A DNA stretch of 64,000 nucleotides. Origin: JANLSE01 sp038214135 (GTDB lineage Bacteria > Chloroflexota > Chloroflexia > Chloroflexales > Roseiflexaceae). The stretch lies in NCBI GenBank assembly GCA_038214135.1, contig JBBQSD010000009.1, forward strand, positions 1 to 64,000. Reading direction: 5' to 3'. Position numbers and translations under genes: made by a program. Of this stretch, positions 25,912 to 34,607 are shown one piece after another (position 1 is the first letter of the stretch; each line of letters starts with the position of its first letter). The notes beneath the pieces were generated by a model. It did not search any database and was not told the DNA's origin. It worked only from the letters and a program-made list of their open reading frames with translations.

Positions 25912-26979
25912 CTAGAGAACCCCAACAATCGAATGATCACCGAGCACCAGCCGATAGGCTTTTGGCTTGAGTTGGGATCGGGTGACTTCAACAGATCGAC
26001 CGATTAGGCTATCTTCCAGGCGGGCGGGCATATCCCGAATGGTACAGTTCTCCAGAACAATCGAATGCTCAATCTCGCTGCTTTCGATTGTGCAATGATG
26101 GTAGATCGAGGTAAATGGCCCAACATACGAATTGACGATCCGGGTGTGTTCGCCAATAATTGCTGGCCCACGGATGGTGCTGTTGATGATCTCGGCTCCC
26201 TTTTCGATGATGACCTTACCGCTCAACTGTGAGGTGCCATCAACATTGCCTTCGATTAATGCAGGCATCTCATCCAGAATCAGCCGATTGGCCTCCAGCA
26301 TGTCGTCCTTCTTGCCAGTATCGATCCACCAGCCATTATGGATATAGGGGAACACCCGCCGCCCGTGTTCGACGAGCCATTGGATCGCATCGGTGATCTC
26401 GTATTCACCGCGCCCCGATGGCTTGATCGCCTCGACAGCATCCCAGATTGATTTATCAAACATATAGATTCCGACCAATGCCAGATCGGATTTTGGCTCG
26501 CGTGGCTTCTCGACAAGCCGCAATATCTGGCCTTGTGAATCCAGTTCAGCAACCCCAAACTGCTGTGGATTCGGCACCTGTTTTAATACAATCTGGGCGT
26601 TATAATCGCTCTCACCAAACTGCTTGATCAGTGGCGAAATACCACCCTGAATGCAGTTATCGCCAAGGAACATGACGAAGCGATCATCGCCAAGGAATGG
26701 CCGGGCGATTTTGACAGCATGGGCCAGGCCGAGTGGTGCTTCCTGCGGAATGTATTCGATTCGCACTCCCCAGCGATCACCATTTCCAACGGCTGCCTGA
26801 ACCTCCGGGCCAGTTTCGCCAATAACAATGCCGATTTCGTTGATTCCAGCATCGCGAATTGCCTCAATAACCCGAAATAGAACCGGCTTATTTGCGACCG
26901 GAACGAGCTGCTTGGCGCTGGTATATGTAATTGGCCGAAGCCGCGTCCCTTTGCCACCACTGAGTACAAGGCCTTTCAT
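25912..26979 (-). CDS. Glucose-1-phosphate thymidylyltransferase, long form (RmlA-like)
   Basis: A 355-aa nucleotidyltransferase activating a sugar phosphate to NDP-glucose. Signature KGLVLSGGKGTRLRPITYTSAKQLVPVANKP at the N-terminus, GDNCIQGG for metal and WWIDTGKKDDMLEANR. The C-terminal 110 residues are left-handed beta-helix hexapeptide repeats (IINSTIRGPAIIGEHTRI), which marks the long RmlA type often tied to deoxysugar or surface-glycan synthesis. ATG at 26979 follows AGGAG. No other glycan genes are adjacent. Confidence 0.9.
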   Translation of the reverse strand: MKGLVLSGGKGTRLRPITYTSAKQLVPVANKPVLFRVIEAIRDAGINEIGIVIGETGPEVQAAVGNGDRWGVRIEYIPQEAPLGLAHAVKIARPFLGDDRFVMFLGDNCIQGGISPLIKQFGESDYNAQIVLKQVPNPQQFGVAELDSQGQILRLVEKPREPKSDLALVGIYMFDKSIWDAVEAIKPSGRGEYEITDAIQWLVEHGRRVFPYIHNGWWIDTGKKDDMLEANRLILDEMPALIEGNVDGTSQLSGKVIIEKGAEIINSTIRGPAIIGEHTRIVNSYVGPFTSIYHHCTIESSEIEHSIVLENCTIRDMPARLEDSLIGRSVEVTRSQLKPKAYRLVLGDHSIVGVL

Positions 26980-27041
26980 GAAGAGTAGCTCCTTTGTCAT
27001 TAAAAGAATATCTTCGATTGTACACAAAGCTTGCCAAAACA

Positions 27042-27072
27042 ATAACACGGTGGCTTTATACCACCGTGTTAT
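27042..27072 (-). terminator. Terminator of the NlpC/P60 gene
   Basis: Perfect 12-bp inverted repeat (ATAACACGGTGG and its inverse) with a 7-nt loop; on the minus strand TGTTTT follows. It lies 39 bp after the stop at 27112. Confidence 0.75.
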
Positions 27073-27111
27073 GCTGCTGATACTATCTGATATTGAGTTG
27101 GTTCATTCGGA

Positions 27112-28713
27112 CTAGCGACGGGGGCGGATACCACCAACGAAGTGGCTCGTCCAGTAGCCATCATAGACATTGGAAACCTGCACACCATAGCGCGGCGTCA
27201 TCGCATGAACCATGCGGCCACCGCCGATATACAGGGCAACGTGCGAGATACCGCGCTTCCCACCGGTATTGGCGAAGAAGACCAGATCGCCTGGTGCGAG
27301 GCTATCCATACCACCAACGCGTGCGCCAACGCCAGAGCTATACTGTTGAGCGGCTGTGCGCGGCAGGCTGACACCATTCTGGGCATATACATAGCTCGTC
27401 AGGCCACTGCAATCGAAGCCGCGGCTTGGGCTTATGCCACCCCATCGGTAGCGATACCCAACGAATTGTACGGCATAGCTTGCAACATCGCCACTGGCCG
27501 GAATATTGGCTAAGCCTGGGCTATTGCCACTACGGCGGGCCGCTGCCACTGGCAGTGCCGGGAAATCCTTGCTAACCGGGACACGGCGCATGACATGCGA
27601 TGATGCACCAAGCAGATCGCCAAAGATCCAGGCTTTTGTGCCATCTGGCATACGGATACGAACCCAATCCTTGTATTTGCCAAGTAGATTAACCTGAATG
27701 CCAGCATTAACCAGGCTCACTTTGCTGTAGCGTGAATCCGGGCCTTTGCGCAGGTTCACCTGGTTCTCCAGGATCTGGCCAATCAGTGCAGGATTCGGAT
27801 CAGGAAGGGTATTGGCAATCAACAATCGTGGAATAACATTTGGTTCGATTGTGAGAAATTCGCCCTTCACCCAGCCATCGCTGCTACCAGGGATACCAAC
27901 GTGATACCAATCCTGATAGATCTCCATCAATTCAAGCTTCGTATTTGGCTGGAGGCTGGTGATCGGAACATAATTGGTACCAGGGCCATCGCGTAGCAAC
28001 AGGCCAGCCTCATTCACCAAGCCAATTTTCGGCGGTGGTGCAGCCGGGACATCCTTCTGCAGCACTTCGAACAGAATTGAGGCGGCTGTATCACTCACAT
28101 TCAGCAATTCGCCGGAGATCCACATAGTTGGTTTATCGGCCCGCTCGCGAACCTGGAACCAATCGCCATAGCGGCCAATCACCTGGAGTGGGGTATCGCC
28201 TGGCATATGCGAAACGATATCGTAATCCGTGCCTGGGCCATTGCGGAGATTGACCTTATCGCCGACTGTCGCAGCCGGGACAATAACCGGTGCGAGCGCC
28301 TCACTCATCGAAATAAGCGATAGCGGAATAGGAATATTGGCATCATCGGGAAGCGGCCCATCACCAATTTGCTCTTGCCCATCGATACTGATTGGTGCTA
28401 ACGGGATAACGATATCGGCACTGGAATCAGGAACGGCAATCGAATATTGAGTGGGTGTTAGGGTTCCTGCTGGTACCTGGCTCAACAATACTGCGATTGG
28501 CAGTACCAGGATCACGAGCCCATGAAGGAGAAGGCGGGCCGGAAGGCGGGCAAGAGAATTCTTCGGGGAAGGGATATGTGAGCGAATGGTTTGCCACGCA
28601 ATTGGCTGTGCTGTACGCTTGTGCAGCGTTCGCTGGTGGTTGGCTTTGCGCTGGAGTGTTTCCAAATCCTTCATCGATGCTGGCACGAGAGGGCGCTGGT
28701 TTTGCTCGATCAT
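27112..28713 (-). CDS. Membrane-anchored SH3-domain NlpC/P60 peptidoglycan hydrolase
   Basis: A 533-aa protein. One membrane helix at about 58-80 (LLLHGLVILVLPIAVLLS) gives an N-in, C-out topology. Three bacterial SH3 domains follow (about 150-205, 230-290, 310-370; VNLRNGPGTDYDIV, GLLLRDGPGTNYVP, VNLRKGPDSRYSKV). The C-terminal NlpC/P60 domain (about 410-530) has the catalytic FDCSGL Cys, SHVALYIG His and VHAM. It would cut peptide stems of the wall, presumably gamma-D-Glu-diamino acid bonds. ATG at 28713 follows AAGGAG. Such a well-formed wall hydrolase in a Chloroflexota genome implies peptidoglycan. Confidence 0.92.
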   Translation of the reverse strand: MIEQNQRPLVPASMKDLETLQRKANHQRTLHKRTAQPIAWQTIRSHIPSPKNSLARLPARLLLHGLVILVLPIAVLLSQVPAGTLTPTQYSIAVPDSSADIVIPLAPISIDGQEQIGDGPLPDDANIPIPLSLISMSEALAPVIVPAATVGDKVNLRNGPGTDYDIVSHMPGDTPLQVIGRYGDWFQVRERADKPTMWISGELLNVSDTAASILFEVLQKDVPAAPPPKIGLVNEAGLLLRDGPGTNYVPITSLQPNTKLELMEIYQDWYHVGIPGSSDGWVKGEFLTIEPNVIPRLLIANTLPDPNPALIGQILENQVNLRKGPDSRYSKVSLVNAGIQVNLLGKYKDWVRIRMPDGTKAWIFGDLLGASSHVMRRVPVSKDFPALPVAAARRSGNSPGLANIPASGDVASYAVQFVGYRYRWGGISPSRGFDCSGLTSYVYAQNGVSLPRTAAQQYSSGVGARVGGMDSLAPGDLVFFANTGGKRGISHVALYIGGGRMVHAMTPRYGVQVSNVYDGYWTSHFVGGIRPRR

Positions 28714-28975
28714 GGAGCATCTCCTTGTTGTAACACTCGCAGATAATAGCCGTTATTCAATTGATAACCTATCTGCAATTGGTCATGCATGCTTCAGATC
28801 TCAATCAGCTTGTGGAATGGCGTGAGTGTATCATAGGTCGTTAAAATATGCAAACTATCTGGTAATTGTCAACTTACAACAGTAGTTTTGCGCATCCTAA
28901 CGCACTCTGCGCTCTACAATCTGTCGGAGTTTTATCGTTGCTAGAACATACTGCATGCTTACAGATTGGTTATTT

Positions 28976-29854
28976 TTAGCTGATAACGAGCCCTTGGCCC
29001 TCCATCCAGAAACGTGCCCAGGAGAATAACCCAAGCTCGATTGTTGTCAGGATGAGCGCGATTGTTCCTGGCCGGGCAAGATCCACCCAGCGCACAACCA
29101 TGTTTTCATAGCGCATTGCAATTGCTGCAACCAGCAGATTGACAAAGAACAGGATGCCGACGATGCCAACCCAGGCAACGATTGCGATTGGCCAGTAGAA
29201 CAGGGCGATATTGCCATAGATGGCTGCCCATGCCAGCAGATTAACCAGCAATGCACCAGCCAGTTCGAGCCAGCCGTTCAACACACGCTGTTCGCGATCC
29301 ACATCCCTACGCAGCGCAAGATTCAGAATGAGTAGAAGCATGACAGCTACTGCGCTACCCATGCCGATTCCGGTAAGGGTGCGGATCTCGTTGCGTGGCA
29401 CATACAGATTCGGCAAGAACAGATCGCGTAATAATGAATTGATGCCATCGATGCCCATGATCACAACAAATACACCGAGCGTAATTGTGATCGGTAGTGA
29501 CGGGAGCTTGCCTGCACGATTGCGACCCAACACCAATAGATAGATGGTTGTGATCAGGTAGCTGGAATAGATGCCGGTGTTGCGGGCGCACAATGGCAAC
29601 TGCAGGCCGCCCATCTGGACATTATGAATCTGGGCGCAGACGCCATGAACCGCTGCGTACATCTTCCAGTTCAATGGGATGCCAGGCCAGGCTAGTAATC
29701 CAAGCAGCAGAATGCCAATGAAGCCGGCAAATGCAAACCGCCAGGCACGCTCGCTTGATGGCTGGGATTCGCGCTGGGCTTGTTCCTGGGCCTGGCGGGC
29801 TGCCAACCGCTCCTGGGCTAGGCGGATAATTTCACTGCTACTTGGTTCGGTCAT
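28976..29854 (-). CDS. DUF2085-type multi-pass membrane protein
   Basis: A 292-aa protein with a charged N-terminal 40 residues and about seven membrane helices. A conserved CAQ...CARNTGIY segment (residues 72-97) matches the C-H-Q...C-x-R-x-x-G-x-Y signature of DUF2085; the His after the first Cys is Ala here. Function of the family is unknown. It lies at the end of a cassette with a TlpA lipoprotein and a second DUF2085 protein, so its two Cys may be redox partners (inference). A 47-bp tandem repeat separates it from tlpA. Confidence 0.7.
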   Translation of the reverse strand: MTEPSSSEIIRLAQERLAARQAQEQAQRESQPSSERAWRFAFAGFIGILLLGLLAWPGIPLNWKMYAAVHGVCAQIHNVQMGGLQLPLCARNTGIYSSYLITTIYLLVLGRNRAGKLPSLPITITLGVFVVIMGIDGINSLLRDLFLPNLYVPRNEIRTLTGIGMGSAVAVMLLLILNLALRRDVDREQRVLNGWLELAGALLVNLLAWAAIYGNIALFYWPIAIVAWVGIVGILFFVNLLVAAIAMRYENMVVRWVDLARPGTIALILTTIELGLFSWARFWMEGQGLVIS

Positions 29855-29871
29855 GATGGTACCTCTATATT

Positions 29872-30040
29872 GGGCGGTTCACGAACCGCCCCTACGGGAT
29901 GGCGGCGGATGCACTATTGGGCGGTTCGTGAACCACCCCTACGGGATGGCGGCGAATGCACTTTTGGGCGGTTCGTGACCCACCCCTACGGGATGGCGGC
30001 GAATGCACTATTGGGCGGTTCGTGAACCGCCCCTACGGGA
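29872..30040. repeat. 47-bp tandem repeat, 3.6 copies
   Basis: Units begin at 29872, 29919, 29966 and 30013, each with the GGGCGGTTCGTGAACCGCCC palindrome followed by CTACGGGATGGCGGCG. Copies differ by single substitutions. It lies in the gap between the TlpA and DUF2085 genes. It is not CRISPR: there are no unique spacers. Confidence 0.92.
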
Positions 30041-30047
30041 TACCGTA

Positions 30048-30605
30048 TTAGCGGGATTTTTCGATACTTTGTTGGATCATTTGTTCGTCCATTGCGCCCA
30101 ATCGCCAATCGCCAACGGTTCCATCTGGCCGAATGAAATAGCTGGTTGGTAGGTTACGAACACCATAGCGTTCGGGAATTTCGCCACTTGGGTTAGCGAT
30201 TAGTGTGAATTGGACGCCGACTTCCTTGGCGTATGGGGCGATGACGCTGGCTTCCTCTAGTTTGTTGATGCCAAGGATGACGATCATGCCATTTGAATCA
30301 TCGGCGATCTTCTGGAGATCGGGCATTTCCTCACGGCAGGGACCGCACCATGTTGCCCAGAAATTGACGATGACAATTTTGCCACGCAGATCGCTGAGCT
30401 TGGTTGTTGTGCCATTGCTAGTCGTATATTCGAAATCTGGTGCTGGATCGCTGGTTGTAACAGTGCCAGGCCCGCCAGCATTGAGCAATTTGGATTGCCC
30501 TGCAACATTGGCTGGCAACGCAACTCCTGTTGGTGCAATTGGTTGAGCCTGGCTACATCCGGCGATCAGTATGGCAGTGAGTATGAGCCAATGATAGTGT
30601 TTCAT
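30048..30605 (-). CDS. TlpA-family thiol-disulfide lipoprotein
   Basis: A 185-aa protein. Signal peptide with lipobox LIAGC (C17 lipidated) and then a thioredoxin fold containing NFWATWCGPCREEMP, the CxxC active site, and the cis-Pro loop NLPTSYFI. It would reduce or oxidise disulfides on the outer face of the membrane. ATG at 30605 follows AGGTGG. Its two neighbours on the strand are DUF2085 membrane proteins with conserved cysteines, a likely functional set. Confidence 0.9.
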   Translation of the reverse strand: MKHYHWLILTAILIAGCSQAQPIAPTGVALPANVAGQSKLLNAGGPGTVTTSDPAPDFEYTTSNGTTTKLSDLRGKIVIVNFWATWCGPCREEMPDLQKIADDSNGMIVILGINKLEEASVIAPYAKEVGVQFTLIANPSGEIPERYGVRNLPTSYFIRPDGTVGDWRLGAMDEQMIQQSIEKSR

Positions 30606-30993
30606 GGTACCACCTAACGCGACAGAACGAAGAACCGAGAACCAACCCAGAAGTCAGGAGTCAGCAGTCAGAAGTCAGGAGTCAGAATACTGAACTACTG
30701 AACTGCTGAACTAAGAACCTGACCCTGAACTACGAAACCGAGACCGAGAACTGCCCTCACCCCCGGCCCCGCTCCCACTGGGAGCGGGGAGGCGCAGTAG
30801 AGGTGAGGGGGAGAACCAAGAACCGAGAATGGTGCAATTCAATATATTGCCAGGGTGCTACTAATAGGATGTGGGTGGTGGCGCGCCCACCTGACTACCT
30901 GCACCCACTGGAATTTTATATTATTGATGCTTTATTCTACCAACATATATGATGAACTATTCTGACTCCTGACTCCTGTCTTCTGTCTCCTGG
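30606..30993. repeat. Intergenic repeats (AGTCAGGAGTCAG family, GGGAGCGGGG palindrome)
   Basis: It contains several AGTCAGGAGTCAGAA units at 30650-30690 and their inverse at 30959-30992, plus a CCCTCACCCC...CTCCCACTGGGAG...GGTGAGGGG element at 30754-30814. No gene is supported. Confidence 0.65.
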
Positions 30994-31548
30994 TTACCCC
31001 GGACTCATGATTGTGCGCAGATCGCGATCCAGGCGCGGGTATAGGGCGATCAGAACGGCGATGGCGAATAGGCCACCTGTGATCATGCGTAACCAGAAGT
31101 TCGGGGTGCCGATGGCGTCGCCGCCACCGCGAATGCCAATGTCGAGCAGATCATCGATCATGTGGGTAGTGCCATCCAGCAGGATTGGTAGCATGAGTAG
31201 CCCGCCGATCCGTAGTGATACTGGCCGAATGCGATTGCGGACGAGGCCAAACAGCAGGCCACCAATAAATACGGTTGTGTACATTGCTGTTTCGCGATGG
31301 CAGAAGGCAACCTGATAGCCATATAGGAAGAAGGAGCGCTCGGGAATCTGGTGGCAGAATGCGTGATAGATGGCAAAGATGAAGTTGCCGAGCGCATGAT
31401 TGCCAGCTGCATGGGCCAGTGGTGAGAGCCATGGCAACCCGCCATACAGCAGTACAAGGCCATTGGCGAAGAGCAGCCAGTGGCGTATGGCCCATTGAAT
31501 AGCTCGTTCGAGTGTGTGTGCCCATGCTGGGATGACTTGGACAGCCAT
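30994..31548 (-). CDS. DUF2085 membrane protein
   Basis: A 184-aa protein with about five membrane helices. It has the full DUF2085 signature: YHAFCHQIPERSFFLYGYQVAFCHRETAMY at residues 61-90. The Cys-His-Gln and Cys-His-Arg clusters suggest metal, heme or disulfide chemistry at the membrane surface, but no function is established. ATG at 31548 follows CAGGAG. First gene of the DUF2085-TlpA-DUF2085 cassette. Confidence 0.78.
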   Translation of the reverse strand: MAVQVIPAWAHTLERAIQWAIRHWLLFANGLVLLYGGLPWLSPLAHAAGNHALGNFIFAIYHAFCHQIPERSFFLYGYQVAFCHRETAMYTTVFIGGLLFGLVRNRIRPVSLRIGGLLMLPILLDGTTHMIDDLLDIGIRGGGDAIGTPNFWLRMITGGLFAIAVLIALYPRLDRDLRTIMSPG

Positions 31549-31779
31549 CGCATTCTCCTGTGCTTCTACTCCCGTGTTGGATTGTCGTTTGATTGATCCG
31601 CAGATTATGCAGATTGCCCGCTTGAACGCTTGAACGCTTTGACCGCTTATGCCCATAGTGCCGCTGGCGGGCGGCCGATGCGGAGGCATGCTGCACTGTT
31701 GTTTGAATGAGCCACCGACGTTGTTTCAATCATGCATAGTATATCTATTATAGCAGTGACTGGTGGGGATGCCATGCAT

Positions 31780-31808
31780 TTGACAAGACTGATAGCTGGT
31801 GCTATAGT
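31780..31808 (+). promoter_or_regulatory. Promoter of the lysine biosynthesis block
   Basis: TTGACA (31780-31785), 17 bp, TATAGT (31803-31808). Transcription should begin near 31815, about 33 nt before the leader peptide start. Confidence 0.82.
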
Positions 31809-31847
31809 CGCTGGCGTTCGACAGAGAACCAGTAAAGAATAGTAACA

Positions 31848-31907
31848 ATGAATCTGAGCGCTACGCAGAACAAGCAGAGCAAAAAACCGGACCGCGGGTC
31901 TGGTTAG
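31848..31907 (+). CDS. Leader peptide with Lys codons (candidate attenuator peptide)
   Basis: A 19-codon ORF, MNLSATQNKQSKKPDRGSG, ending TAG at 31905. Lys codons are at positions 9, 12 and 13, the last two in tandem (AAA AAA, 31881-31886). The ribosome site is weak (AAAGAAT). The ORF starts about 33 nt after the predicted transcript start and overlaps hairpin 1. A ribosome waiting for Lys-tRNA at codons 12-13 would mask the 5' arm of hairpin 1 and free GCGGGTC (31894-31900) to pair with GGCCCGC (31936-31942). One that reaches the stop masks that arm instead. The gene downstream is the homoaconitase of lysine synthesis. Peptide sequence and pairing are seen; attenuation is inferred. Confidence 0.75.
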   Translation: MNLSATQNKQSKKPDRGSG

Positions 31908-31972
31908 CTTCGCTTGCCTGCATGCGAAGAGACTTGGCCCGCTTCACCCGCTATGGGGAGGCGGGTTTTCTT
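31887..31972 (+). terminator. Attenuator: hairpins 1 and 2, antiterminator arm and intrinsic terminator
   Basis: Hairpin 1: CCGGACC/GGTCTGG arms, 31887-31903. Hairpin 2: CTTCGC (31908-31913) with GCGAAG (31924-31929). Terminator: CCCGCTTC (31938-31945) with GAGGCGGG (31958-31965), extended by CCC/GGG (31947-31949/31955-31957), then TTTTCTT (31966-31972). Antiterminator: GCGGGTC (31894-31900) pairs over 7 bp with GGCCCGC (31936-31942), which contains the terminator 5' arm, so the two folds exclude each other. Confidence 0.78.
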
Positions 31973-32058
31973 ATGTTCGGGTGATAGATACTGGCATACT
32001 GGCGGCATGGCTGCCACATTCTACATCGTGATATGTGAATATCTGAAGGAGCAGCAGG

Positions 32059-33315
32059 ATGGCACAGACACTCGCGGAGCAGATCCTTTCGCACGCTTCT
32101 GGACAGGGGGCCCATGCTGGCGACAATGTAGTGGTTCAGGTTGATCTGGCGATGATGCACGATAGTATTTCGCCGAGCATTATTAAGGTGCTGGAGCAGG
32201 AACTGGGCGCGGAACGGGTTTGGGATCCATCTAAGATTGCGGTGGTGGTTGATCATGTGGCTCCAGCGGCGACGATCCAGACGGCTGAGTATCAGGCGAA
32301 TCTGCGGCGCTGGGTTCGCAAGCAGGCGATTCCAAACCTGTTTGATGTTGGCCGTGGCATTTCACACCCGGTGCTTGTTGAGGAGGGATTGGCGCGGCCT
32401 GGCATGTTGATTATTGGCAGCGATTCGCATTCGACTGGCTATGGCGCGGTTGGCGCTTTTGGCACTGGTATGGGCTCGACGGATATGGCATTGGCGCTGG
32501 CGACTGGCCGGATCTGGTTGCGCGTGCCGGAGACGGTGCGGGTGCTGGCGCATGGCCGTTTTGGGCCGGGGGTCAGCGCCAAGGATCTGGGCTTGTTTGT
32601 GGCACGCACGATTGGGGCCGCTGGTGCGACCTACCAATCGGTTGAGTGGCATGGGCTGGATTTCCTTTCGGTTGGCGAGCGCATGACCCTAGCAACGCTC
32701 TCGATTGAGGTTGGGGCCAAGGCCGGGATTGTGGTGCCATCTGGCGCAGGGTTTGATGCCTGGGCTGGCCCACGCGGGATTAGTGTGCCGGAATGGCTGT
32801 GGGTTGATGAAGGAGCCACCTATGCCCGTACGGTTGAGGTGGATCTGGCAACACTTGAGCCGCAGATCAGCGCGCCGCATTATGTCGATAATGTGACCAA
32901 TGTGAGTGATCTTGGGCGCGTGGCTGTCGATGTTGTGTATATCGGCACATGCACCAATGGCCACCATGATCATATGGCAGCGGCGGCGCGCTTGTTGAAG
33001 GGCCGCAAGGTCGCGGCAGGTGTACGGCTGCTGGTGGTTCCGGCATCGAGTGAGGCACTGTTGCAGGCCACCGAGGATGGAACGCTGGCGACCCTGATTT
33101 CGGCTGGGGCTGCGATTGGGACGCCCGGCTGTGGGGCGTGTATTGGCCGCCATATGGGTGTGTTGGCTCCTGGCGAGGTGTGTTTGTTTACTGGTAATCG
33201 CAACTTCCGTGGGCGTATGGGCTCGCCAGAGGCACAGATCTACCTTGGCTCGCCAGAGGTTGCGGCAGCGACAGCGATCACCGGCTATATTACGCATCCG
33301 TCGGAGATTAGGTAG
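32059..33315 (+). CDS. lysT: Homoaconitase large subunit (LysT)
   Basis: A 418-aa [4Fe-4S] dehydratase subunit of the AAA lysine pathway (homocitrate to homoisocitrate). Cluster cysteines lie in YIGTCTNGHHDHM and TPGCGACIGRH; SDSHSTGYGAVGAFGTGMGSTDMA matches the aconitase family. The size and close spacing with the small subunit and other lys genes favour homoaconitase over LeuC. ATG follows AAGGAGCAGCAGG. It is the first structural gene after the Lys leader attenuator. Confidence 0.9.
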   Translation: MAQTLAEQILSHASGQGAHAGDNVVVQVDLAMMHDSISPSIIKVLEQELGAERVWDPSKIAVVVDHVAPAATIQTAEYQANLRRWVRKQAIPNLFDVGRGISHPVLVEEGLARPGMLIIGSDSHSTGYGAVGAFGTGMGSTDMALALATGRIWLRVPETVRVLAHGRFGPGVSAKDLGLFVARTIGAAGATYQSVEWHGLDFLSVGERMTLATLSIEVGAKAGIVVPSGAGFDAWAGPRGISVPEWLWVDEGATYARTVEVDLATLEPQISAPHYVDNVTNVSDLGRVAVDVVYIGTCTNGHHDHMAAAARLLKGRKVAAGVRLLVVPASSEALLQATEDGTLATLISAGAAIGTPGCGACIGRHMGVLAPGEVCLFTGNRNFRGRMGSPEAQIYLGSPEVAAATAITGYITHPSEIR

Positions 33316-33446
33316 GAGTTAGAAGTCAGGAGTCAGGAGTCAGAATATGTGGTTATTCAGCGCCGTGTCAATCGCATAACCATAGCAGTTTTATACGCGC
33401 CTTCTGAATGCTGACTCCTGACTCCTGAATACTGGGAAAGATACAC

Positions 33447-34565
33447 ATGCACATCGAAACGATTGCAATCCATGCTGGCCAGGATATCGACCCGACGACT
33501 GGCTCGGTGATTCCGCCGATCTATCTTTCGACGACCTTTGAGCGGGCGGAGGATGGCAGCTTCCCGCATGGCAATGTCTATACGCGATCTGGTAATCCCA
33601 ATCGGACGATGCTTGAGCGTTGTTTGACGGCATTGGAGGGCGGGGCCGATTGTGCGGCGTTTGGCAGCGGGCTGGCGGCAACCATGAGTATTTTGCAGGC
33701 GCTGCGCCCTGGCGATCATGTGGTGGCACCCGATGATGCCTATCATGGGGTCACGCGGCTGTTGCGTGAGATTATGCAGCCATGGGGACTCACGTTTACA
33801 CAGGTCGATATGACCAACCCGGCCAATGTTCAGGCAGCGATTCGGCCAACGACACGGATGGTATGGGTTGAGACGCCATCAAACCCATTGCTGAAGATCA
33901 GTGATATTGCCACGATTGCCACGATTGCGCGGGAAGCCAGTGCATATTGCGTTGTCGATAATACCTGGGCCACGCCGATCCAGCAGCGGCCACTCGAACT
34001 GGGTGCCGATCTGGCGTTGCATGCGACGACCAAGTATCTTGGTGGGCATAGTGATGTGCTTGGTGGCGCGGTGATTACCCGCACGGCCAGCAGTTTGTTT
34101 GAACGGATTCGCTTCATCCAGGGCAATGGCGGCGCGGTTCCATCGCCATTTGATTGCTGGCTGGTGCTGCGCGGCATTCAGACGGTGGCCTACCGGGTGC
34201 GGGCGCATGCCGAGAATGCAGGCCGGGTTGCACGCTTTCTGGAGGGGCATCCAGCAATTGAGAAGGTTCACTACCCTGGGCTGGAAAGCCATGCAGGCCA
34301 TGCAGTGGCAGCCCGGCAGATGCGTGGCTTTGGCGGCATGCTCTCGATTGAGGTACATGGCGGGCAGGCAGCGGCCATGCGATTAGCAGCGCATGTGCAG
34401 TTGTTCACCCGCGCAACCAGCCTGGGTGGGATCGAAAGCCTGATCGAGCATCGCGCATCGGTTGAGGGGCCAGAGAGCACAACACCGCAAAGCCTGTTGC
34501 GGCTCTCGATTGGGCTGGAACATGCCGATGATCTGATTGCGGATCTGGAACAGGCGTTGGATTAG
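33447..34565 (+). CDS. Transsulfuration-type PLP enzyme (cystathionine gamma-synthase/lyase family)
   Basis: A 372-aa fold-type I PLP protein. Schiff-base Lys in HATTKYLGGHSDVLGG; AFGSGLAATMSIL binds the phosphate; YTRSGNPNRTMLE and SLGGIESLIEHRAS are family marks. The family handles homoserine-derived or Cys/Met substrates. It stands between the two homoaconitase subunit genes, yet no step of the AAA pathway needs it. It may link to Met/Cys metabolism or desulfurise homocysteine (homocitrate synthase side reactions), or it may just be a passenger. Specificity cannot be read. Confidence 0.85.
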   Translation: MHIETIAIHAGQDIDPTTGSVIPPIYLSTTFERAEDGSFPHGNVYTRSGNPNRTMLERCLTALEGGADCAAFGSGLAATMSILQALRPGDHVVAPDDAYHGVTRLLREIMQPWGLTFTQVDMTNPANVQAAIRPTTRMVWVETPSNPLLKISDIATIATIAREASAYCVVDNTWATPIQQRPLELGADLALHATTKYLGGHSDVLGGAVITRTASSLFERIRFIQGNGGAVPSPFDCWLVLRGIQTVAYRVRAHAENAGRVARFLEGHPAIEKVHYPGLESHAGHAVAARQMRGFGGMLSIEVHGGQAAAMRLAAHVQLFTRATSLGGIESLIEHRASVEGPESTTPQSLLRLSIGLEHADDLIADLEQALD

Positions 34566-34569
34566 TTGT

Positions 34570-34589
34570 CCACAGGCTGAAGCCTGTGG
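34570..34589. repeat. Palindrome CCACAGGCTGAAGCCTGTGG
   Basis: A single arm of the 3400-3460 composite family. Both stem ends changed together (CCGC/GCGG to CCAC/GTGG), which preserves base pairing. It lies between the PLP enzyme stop and lysU. Confidence 0.8.
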
Positions 34590-34607
34590 CAAGAAGGGAA
34601 TAGAACT

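Noticed and set aside
29872..30040. CRISPR array
   Set aside because: Repeats are contiguous 47-bp units without unique spacers, and there are no cas genes.
31809..31975. Lysine (L-box) riboswitch or T-box in the lysT leader
   Set aside because: The leader is under 170 nt and lacks the L-box core segments and the T-box AGGGTGG-type sequence; a leader ORF with Lys codons and exclusive hairpins explains it better.
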